Assembly: GCF_001570525.1 (NCBI RefSeq)
Contig: NZ_BBXC01000007.1
Coordinates: 165,085-229,084, forward strand
Direction: 5' to 3'
Origin: Herbidospora sakaeratensis
Lineage (GTDB): Bacteria; Actinomycetota; Actinomycetes; Streptosporangiales; Streptosporangiaceae
Length of the DNA stretch: 64,000 nucleotides
How positions within the stretch are numbered: position 1 is the first letter of the stretch; each line of letters begins with the position of its first letter. A program made the translations under genes and the position numbers. This document shows, one piece after another, positions 58,717 to 64,000 of the stretch. The notes beneath the pieces were generated by a model. That model saw only the letters and a program-made list of their open reading frames with translations, did no database searches and was not told the origin of the DNA.

Positions 58717-60438
58717 TCAGTGCCCGGCGGCGGCCAGGTGGGCGTCCAGATGGCCGTCTCTGGCGAGCCGGTCGGTGGCCGCGCGCACGGCGGAGAAGGC
58801 CGCCGCCGCGACGTCCCTGTCGATGCCCGCGCCCCAGGCGACCGCCCCGCCGCTGCGGCACTCGGCGTAGACGACGGTCTCGCCGCCGGACCTGACCGAC
58901 TGGTCGGGGGTGAGGTCGTCGTGGTCGAGCGGCCGCGCGGTGCGGTGCACGACGTCGACCCGGATGCCCCACGGGCTCAGCACCGAGCCGAGGGTAGTGA
59001 CCGCGTCGGCCTGGTCGCCGCCGACCTCGAACCCGCCGTCGACGTGCAGGGTCGCCGCGAGCGGCTCGCGGCCCACCGGGAGCGGGCCGGTCGGCTCGCC
59101 GTGGTGGAGGTACTCCTCGGAGAACAGCGCGCCGATGCGGTTCGGGCTCAATTCGCCGCCGGCCGCGTCGGCGTGCCCCTGCACCCGGGCCGACAGGTCG
59201 GCCTGCAGGCCGCGCGGCAGGTTCAGGCCGTGCCAGGCGCTCATCACGTACGCCACGCCGCCCTTGCCGGACTGGCCGTTCACCCGGACCACCGCCTCGT
59301 AGGTGCGGCCGACGTCCTTGGGGTCCACCGGCAGGTAGGGCACCTGCCACGGCAGCGCGTCGGGGGTCGTCCCCGTCTCGGCGGCCTGCCGGACCCGGGC
59401 GTCGAAGCCCTTCTTGATGGCGTCCTGGTGCGACCCGGAGAACGCGGTGTAGACGAGGTCGCCGCCGTAGGGGTGGCGGGGGTGGACCGGCAGGCCGGTG
59501 CACCGCTCGACCGTGCGCCGGACCGTGTTGATCTCCGAGAAGTCGACGCCGGGGTCGACGCCGTGGCTGTACATGTTCATCGCGAGGGTGACCAGGCAGA
59601 CGTTGCCGGCGCGTTCGCCGTTGCCGAACAGGCAGCCCTCGATCCGTTCGGCGCCGGCCAGCAGGGCCAGCTCGGCCGAGGCGACCGCGGTGCCCCGGTC
59701 GTTGTGGGGGTGCACCGACAGGCAGACGTGCTCGCGCCGGGACAGGTTGCGGTGCAGCCACTCGATCTGGTCGGCGAAGACGTTCGGGAGCGAGCGCTCG
59801 ACCGTCGTCGGGAAGTTCAGGATGATGCCGCGCCCGCGTTCGGGCTGCCAGACCCGCATGACGGCCTCGCACACCTCCAGGGCGAAGTCGGCCTCGGTCT
59901 CGTTGAACAACTCGGGGGAGTACTGGTAGGCCAGGTCGCAGCCGGGCAGCACGCGCTCGGCGTGGCGCATCATCGTCCGGGTGCCCCGCACGGCCAGGTC
60001 GCGCACGCCCGCCCGGTCGAGGTTGAACACGGTGCGGCGGAACAGGGGGGACGTCGCGTTGTAGATGTGCACGACCGCGCGGCGCGCGCCCTTCAGCGAC
60101 TCCACGGTGCGCCGGATCTGGTCGTCACGGGCCTGGGTGAGCACGGTGATCGAGACGTCGTCGGGGATCCGGTCGCGTTCGATGAGCATGCGGACGAAGT
60201 CGTAATCGCTCCGGCTGGCCACCGGGAAACCGATCTCGATCTCCTTGTAGCCGATTCCCACGAGCAGGTCGAACATCAGGAGTTTCCGCTCGGGCGTCAT
60301 CGGATCGGCGAGCGACTGATTGCCGTCGCGCAGGTCGGTGGAGAGCCACCGCGGCGCTGTGCTTATGCGGTTTCCCGGCCATGTGCGATCGCTCAGAACA
60401 AGGGGGGTGAAGCCGGAATAACGCTCGGCACCCTTCAT
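58717..60438 (-). CDS. leuA: 2-isopropylmalate synthase-type alkylmalate synthase (LeuA)
   Basis: 573 residues. The TIM-barrel catalytic domain has STDLRDGNQSLADP (metal Asp and Arg), HPHNDRGTAVASAEL (two metal His) and LFGNGERAGNVCLV. It condenses acetyl-CoA (or another acyl-CoA) with a 2-keto acid; the usual product is 2-isopropylmalate for leucine. The C-terminal regulatory domain (about 450-570) is recognisable (HVDGGFEVGGDQADAV, AVAWGAGIDRDV) but diverged. That, plus the setting among carboxylase, LAL and prenyltransferase genes, suggests a dedicated copy rather than the housekeeping one (inference). GGAAGGGA lies 10 bases before ATG 60438. Confidence 0.88.
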   Translation of the reverse strand: MKGAERYSGFTPLVLSDRTWPGNRISTAPRWLSTDLRDGNQSLADPMTPERKLLMFDLLVGIGYKEIEIGFPVASRSDYDFVRMLIERDRIPDDVSITVLTQARDDQIRRTVESLKGARRAVVHIYNATSPLFRRTVFNLDRAGVRDLAVRGTRTMMRHAERVLPGCDLAYQYSPELFNETEADFALEVCEAVMRVWQPERGRGIILNFPTTVERSLPNVFADQIEWLHRNLSRREHVCLSVHPHNDRGTAVASAELALLAGAERIEGCLFGNGERAGNVCLVTLAMNMYSHGVDPGVDFSEINTVRRTVERCTGLPVHPRHPYGGDLVYTAFSGSHQDAIKKGFDARVRQAAETGTTPDALPWQVPYLPVDPKDVGRTYEAVVRVNGQSGKGGVAYVMSAWHGLNLPRGLQADLSARVQGHADAAGGELSPNRIGALFSEEYLHHGEPTGPLPVGREPLAATLHVDGGFEVGGDQADAVTTLGSVLSPWGIRVDVVHRTARPLDHDDLTPDQSVRSGGETVVYAECRSGGAVAWGAGIDRDVAAAAFSAVRAATDRLARDGHLDAHLAAAGH

Positions 60439-60753
60439 CGTCGAATTTCCCTTCCTGTGTGACTCCCGGCGGATGGATCGGGTGCGGATGGTCTGACCTG
60501 TGCGAACCCGGCGGCGCGCACGAGCTTGATATCCGGCATGGGGTTGCCTAAGGTGAACTCGTTGAAAGTTGTACGATCCCTATTGCGCTGGCCTCAAGCT
60601 AATAGGGGCCGCCGCGACCCGGCAAGAAGGGGTGTCGGCAGTTCGGGGAGATTAGCCCTGAGTGGTAAGGGGGGTATCCAAAGTTGTATTCCCGTCTGCA
60701 ACTCTCGGATTAGCCCCCTTAACCGGGCCGCGATTCCGGCCAACAATCCGGTC
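60439..60753. other. Divergent promoter region with repeats and a short upstream ORF
   Basis: 315 bases between leuA and the prenyltransferase gene, less GC-rich than its flanks. It contains the inverted repeats CCCTATT-N16-AATAGGG (60578-60607) and TAAGGGGG/CCCCCTTA (60666-60673, 60714-60721), and the direct repeat GATTAGCCC (60650-60658 and 60708-60716). On the minus strand a 34-codon ORF (60539-60435, MPDIKLVRAAGF...) ends by overlapping the leuA ATG (ATGA) and could be a leader. Confidence 0.5.
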
Positions 60754-61707
60754 ATGGCGAGCACCTGGGTATCGGGCCGGGCGTCCGGACCCTCCACCCT
60801 CCGACGCGCGACGAGAGCGCTGCGATTCTGCGCGATAGAGGCCCGGCCGGCCGTCCTGGCCGTGTCGATGTTGCGATTCCTGACGGGGGCGACGCTGGCA
60901 CTGCCGGTCGCCGCCGCTCCCGACCCGGCGAAGGTGCTGCAGGGCGCCGTCGCCTGGGTGTTGTCGATCTTCGCGATCTATGTGGCCAACGGCGTCTCGG
61001 ACGTCCACGAGGACCGGGTCAACGGGTCGCGCCGGCCGATCGCCCGCAACGACCTCGACCCGCGCACGGCGACCGCCGTGGCCGCGCTCAGCGCGGCCCT
61101 GTCGCTGGTGGCGACCGCCGGGCTGCCCGCCGCGATGACCTGGGTCGTCGCGGCCAACCTGGTCCTCGGCTACCTGTATTCGGGTGCGCCGTTCCACCTG
61201 AAGCGGCGCTCCGGCGGGGCCGTCGCGGTGCTCTGCGGGTCGGGGCTGCTGGCCTACTGGGGCGGGTTCACCGTGGTGGTCAACGGGGCCGACGGGGCCC
61301 CGCCGCTCAGCCTGATCCTGTTCGCGACGGCCGCGACCTGCTGGATGACGTTCGTCGGCATCCCGGCCAAGGACCTGTCGGACATCGAGGGGGACGCCGC
61401 CGCCGGCCGGCGCACCATCGCGGTGATCTGGGGCGCGCGTACGGCCACGAACGTCATGTCGGCCGCCGCGCTGCTCCTGGCGGGGTCATTCTGGGCGGTC
61501 AGCGCGGCGCTCTCGGCTCCGTTCGCCGAGGCCGCCCCGGCCCTGTTCGCCGGAGCGGTGGCGGTCACCCTCGCGGGCCGCACCGCGGACGCCCGCGCCG
61601 CCCGGCAACGGAGGCGCAGACCTTACCGCGCCTTCATGGCGACGCAATACGTGGTTCACATTACTGTTCTGTCCTCTAATATTGGGAAGGATATGTTGCT
61701 TTTGTGA
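60754..61707 (+). CDS. UbiA-family prenyltransferase
   Basis: 317 residues with 7-9 membrane segments. The first Asp-rich motif is NGVSDVHEDRVNG (NxxxDxxxD) and the second KDLSDIEGDAAAGRR, both of which bind the Mg-diphosphate of the prenyl donor. It attaches an isoprenoid chain to an aromatic or other acceptor in the membrane. ATG 60754 is chosen because similarity starts just after it; the frame is open further upstream but that stretch has poor codon use. It is divergent from leuA and is followed after 52 bases by a histidine kinase gene. Confidence 0.87.
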   Translation: MASTWVSGRASGPSTLRRATRALRFCAIEARPAVLAVSMLRFLTGATLALPVAAAPDPAKVLQGAVAWVLSIFAIYVANGVSDVHEDRVNGSRRPIARNDLDPRTATAVAALSAALSLVATAGLPAAMTWVVAANLVLGYLYSGAPFHLKRRSGGAVAVLCGSGLLAYWGGFTVVVNGADGAPPLSLILFATAATCWMTFVGIPAKDLSDIEGDAAAGRRTIAVIWGARTATNVMSAAALLLAGSFWAVSAALSAPFAEAAPALFAGAVAVTLAGRTADARAARQRRRRPYRAFMATQYVVHITVLSSNIGKDMLLL

Positions 61708-61759
61708 CGTAAGTGAGGGATTGTAGGCTCTCGCGCGTCCCAAATCGAGAGGGACTTCG

Positions 61760-62857
61760 TTGGGTGCTGATTTCGGGGCGGAGAGCGATCCGGCAAGATT
61801 CGTGGATGCGTGCCGGGCCGAAATCCTCGCGGAATTCGAGTCGGAGCTGCACGCCACCGGCAACGCGCTCTCCACCGATCCGAACGCGGTTCGACAGGCT
61901 CTTATGACCGCCCAGTACGTTCTCGACGACGTAGCCGCGACACTGCGCTGCGGAAAAGTGCAGGTCAGCGAACTCTATAAGTTTCACGCCTGGGAAGTCG
62001 GCACCAGCAGAGCGGCTTCCGGAGTTCATCCGAAGGCCTCTCTTGAGGCGGGCTCACTTTTTTTCCGGTCCGCGCTCACCCATCTGTCGCGGGAAATTGC
62101 GGCCGGCTCCGACAACCCCACCGAGATCTTCGCGTTGGTCGCCACCGGCATGGAGGAGAGCCTCTCGCGCCGGGTCAGGGAGGCCTCCGAGAGTTACCAC
62201 GGCTTCCTGCTGAACGAGGTCCAGCAGGCGCAGGAGGAGGAGCGCCGCCGGATCGCCCGCGATCTGCACGACCGGATCGGCCACGGCGTCAGCGTCGCGC
62301 ACCAGCAGCTCGCGCTGTCGGAGCTGCACCGCGGCACCGACCCCGCCCGGGCGGCCATCAAGATCGGGGTCGCCCAGCAGGCGATCCAGGAGGCGATGGA
62401 GCACCTGCGCCAGATCACCTCGGAACTGCACCCGCAGACGCCGGTCAAGAGCATGGAGAAGGCGCTGCTCGGGTTCCTGGAGGCGATCGAGGACGACGGG
62501 GTCTCGGTCGGGCTGGAGGTGAACGGCGACGAGTCGTGGGCCGAGCCGCGCGTCCTCGACGAGTCCTTCCTGATCATCCGCGAGGCGACCAGGAACGCGC
62601 TGACCCACGGCGGGCCGACGGTGATCCTCATGCGGGTCGACGTCGCCCCCCACGAACTCCAGGCGTTCGTCCAGGACAACGGCCGCGGCTTCGAACCGTC
62701 GCGGGTCCGGGGCCGCGGCGTCGGGCTGGCCTCCATGCGGGAGCGGGCCGAGCTGCTCGGCGGCCGGCTGGTGATCACCAGTGAGCCGGGCAGCGGCTGC
62801 CGGGTCGACCTGTCCATCCCCCTCAAGAGGCAGACCCGTGAGCCCGGCGAGCTCTAG
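61760..62857 (+). CDS. Soluble sensor histidine kinase, DegS/NarL family
   Basis: 365 residues. An N-terminal helical domain without membrane segments (about 1-140; KVQVSELYKFHAWEVG) precedes HisKA_3 with EEERRRIARDLHDRIGHGVS, phospho-His170. The ATPase domain has REATRNALTHG (N box), VQDNGRGFEP (G1) and GVGLASMRERAELLGG (G2). Being cytoplasmic, it senses an internal signal. It starts at TTG 61760 with GAGAGGGA 6 bases upstream. It overlaps its response regulator gene by 20 bases. Confidence 0.9.
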   Translation: MGADFGAESDPARFVDACRAEILAEFESELHATGNALSTDPNAVRQALMTAQYVLDDVAATLRCGKVQVSELYKFHAWEVGTSRAASGVHPKASLEAGSLFFRSALTHLSREIAAGSDNPTEIFALVATGMEESLSRRVREASESYHGFLLNEVQQAQEEERRRIARDLHDRIGHGVSVAHQQLALSELHRGTDPARAAIKIGVAQQAIQEAMEHLRQITSELHPQTPVKSMEKALLGFLEAIEDDGVSVGLEVNGDESWAEPRVLDESFLIIREATRNALTHGGPTVILMRVDVAPHELQAFVQDNGRGFEPSRVRGRGVGLASMRERAELLGGRLVITSEPGSGCRVDLSIPLKRQTREPGEL

Positions 62858-63506
62858 CGGGGAGATCTCGGTCGCGCTGGTCGACGACCACGCCCTGTTC
62901 CGCGAGGGCCTGCGCGAGATCCTCGAATCCACCACCGGCCTGGTCGTCGCCGGCGAGGCGGGCAACTCCTCCGACGCCGTGCGGCTCGTGCGGGACACCC
63001 GCCCCGACGTGGTGCTGCTCGACGTGGAGATCCCCGGCGACGACGTGCTGGAGACTGTCACCCGGATGCGGGCCTGCTCGCCGTCCACCCGGATCGTCAT
63101 CCTGAGCATGTACGACGGCCCGCACCTGCTCACCCGCCTGCTGGCGGCCGGCATCAGCGGCTACCTGCTCAAGAGCATCCACCGGCACGAACTGCTCGCG
63201 GCCGTCCGCGGCGTGCACGAGGACCCGGGCCGGGTCGTGCTGGCCGTCTCGCGCACCAGCCTGGCCCAGGTGGAGGGCCCGCAGCCGGGGGTGCTGACCG
63301 ACAAGGAGAAGGAGATACTGCAACTGGCCGCGCAGGCGCTGAGCAACCTCCAGATCGCCCGCCGGCTCGGGCTGGCCGAGGCGACCGTCAAGCGGCACAT
63401 GCGCAACATCTTCGTGAAGCTCAACGCGGTCTCCCGGATCGACGCGGTCAACAAGGCGACGGCCGCGTCGCTGATCCCGGCTCAGATCAGAAGAGAGTCC
63501 GACTGA
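62838..63506 (+). CDS. NarL/FixJ-type response regulator
   Basis: 222 residues. The receiver domain (about 10-125) has phospho-Asp62 in DVVLLDVEIPGD, with acidic VALVDDH at the start and Lys in YLLKSIH. The C-terminal LuxR HTH (LTDKEKEILQLAAQALSN, then LAEATVKRHMRNIFVKL) binds DNA. It pairs with the histidine kinase just upstream; GTG 62838 lies within its last codons, with AGAGG 7 bases before. The likely targets are the repeats at 60.4-60.75 kb. It overlaps the convergent reductase gene by 25 bases. Confidence 0.92.
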   Translation: MSPASSSGEISVALVDDHALFREGLREILESTTGLVVAGEAGNSSDAVRLVRDTRPDVVLLDVEIPGDDVLETVTRMRACSPSTRIVILSMYDGPHLLTRLLAAGISGYLLKSIHRHELLAAVRGVHEDPGRVVLAVSRTSLAQVEGPQPGVLTDKEKEILQLAAQALSNLQIARRLGLAEATVKRHMRNIFVKLNAVSRIDAVNKATAASLIPAQIRRESD

Positions 63507-64000
63507 TCGGCCGCCGCGGGCGGGAAGATCCGGCTCAGCTCGTCGCGCACGCCCGGCGCGAGCCGCACCTCGGAGGCGGCGAGGTTCATCTCCAGGTGCA
63601 CCTCGTCGCGGGTGCTCGGCACCGGGACGACGTGGTCGCCCTGCGCCAGCAGCCAGCTGAGCGCCAGCCGGCCCGCGCCGAGGTCCAGCCGGGCGGCGAC
63701 GTCCTCGACCGCACGCAGCGGATCGAGGCCGCGGCGCAGGCCGGCGGGCTGGAAGCGGGGGTCGCTGCGCCGCCAGTCGCCGGGCGTCAGCTGGTCGGCC
63801 GACCGGATGCGGCCGGTGAGGAAACCCCGGCCGACCGGGCGGGCGGCCACCACGCTGACGCCCAGCCGCCGCGCCTCGGCCAGCAGGCCGGGCTGGGCGG
63901 GCAGCCCCCACAACGAGTACTCCACCGCGAGCGCGGTCACCGGGTGGACGGCGTTGGCCTCCCGGAGTTGCCGCAGCGTCCCGTCGGACAGGCCGACGTG
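63482..64000 (-). CDS. Aldo/keto reductase, C-terminal part (partial)
   Basis: The last 172 codons of a gene whose start lies beyond the right edge. VTALAVEYSLWG, VVAARPVGRGFLTGRIRS and LALSWLLAQGDHVVPVPST are the C-terminal half of an AKR (AKR13-like), an NADPH-dependent TIM barrel that reduces aldehydes and ketones. The catalytic Tyr/Lys part is outside the window. The stop at 63482 overlaps the response regulator gene. Confidence 0.88.
   Translation of the reverse strand, partial: HVGLSDGTLRQLREANAVHPVTALAVEYSLWGLPAQPGLLAEARRLGVSVVAARPVGRGFLTGRIRSADQLTPGDWRRSDPRFQPAGLRRGLDPLRAVEDVAARLDLGAGRLALSWLLAQGDHVVPVPSTRDEVHLEMNLAASEVRLAPGVRDELSRIFPPAAADQSDSLLI

Noticed and set aside
55550-59872. 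1440-codon open frame on the minus strand
   Set aside because: Arg/Pro/Gly-rich shadow crossing three clear genes (carboxylase, LAL regulator, leuA) that have full domain motifs in other frames.
60435-60539. Leucine attenuator peptide for leuA
   Set aside because: The 34-codon ORF has a single Leu codon and no terminator/antiterminator stems were seen between it and leuA; kept only as a possible coupled leader.

Overview
The window is very GC-rich DNA, packed with genes that use G/C in third codon positions, many GTG starts and several apparently leaderless genes. An LAL-type LuxR regulator, an ANTAR protein, a SigB/F-type partner-switching cluster, a GH92 mannosidase and lipobox lipoproteins all point to a filamentous actinomycete. 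A Streptosporangiaceae-like genus is my inference, not something the sequence proves.

Layout. 0-5.8 kb: the start of a glycosyltransferase, then a stress-signalling block (MEDS-STAS protein, PAS-GAF-SpoIIE phosphatase, GAF-ANTAR protein, STAS antagonist, SigB/F-type sigma factor, RsbW-like kinase). Two of its proteins lack key catalytic or phosphoacceptor residues. 5.8-12.3 kb: type II NADH dehydrogenase, acireductone dioxygenase, two acetyltransferases, an AlkA-type DNA glycosylase and a large secreted alpha/beta hydrolase. 12.4-17.6 kb: a probable organosulfur or modified-amino-acid salvage locus: beta-carbonic anhydrase, compact luciferase-like monooxygenase, polar amino-acid ABC importer and a translationally coupled N-acetyltransferase. 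It has three related TTCCTA-N9-TAGGAA palindromes at its promoters. 17.5-26.7 kb: NadR/PnuC, an ABC exporter, an ArsR-VOC pair with a perfect operator, a THUMP methyltransferase, a DEDDh exonuclease and small conserved membrane proteins.

26.8-34.4 kb: a tRNA-Pro(GGG) followed by about 7.5 kb of decayed accessory DNA. This holds a frameshifted Tn3-family transposase, a much-frameshifted P-loop ATPase with 35-residue repeats, a TPR fragment and unrecognised remnants. An intact APH-family kinase and a lipoprotein sit among them. 34.4-46.1 kb: two MFS efflux pumps with local regulators, an SDR/XRE divergent pair, a 1250-residue HTH-STAND-WD40 protein (14 blades) and a TetR gene whose 3' end is tandemly duplicated. 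46.1-47.1 kb is nearly gene-free and less GC-rich. 47.1-54.4 kb: secreted proteins (ricin-type lectin, SGNH esterase with ten FG-GAP-like repeats, GH92 alpha-mannosidase).

54.6-63.5 kb looks like a small specialised-metabolism or lipid locus: acyl-CoA carboxylase beta subunit, LAL regulator, LeuA-type alkylmalate synthase, UbiA prenyltransferase and a DegS/NarL-type two-component pair. The window ends inside an aldo/keto reductase. Convergent neighbours repeatedly overlap at their 3' ends, three times through a single CTAG that serves as both stop codons.
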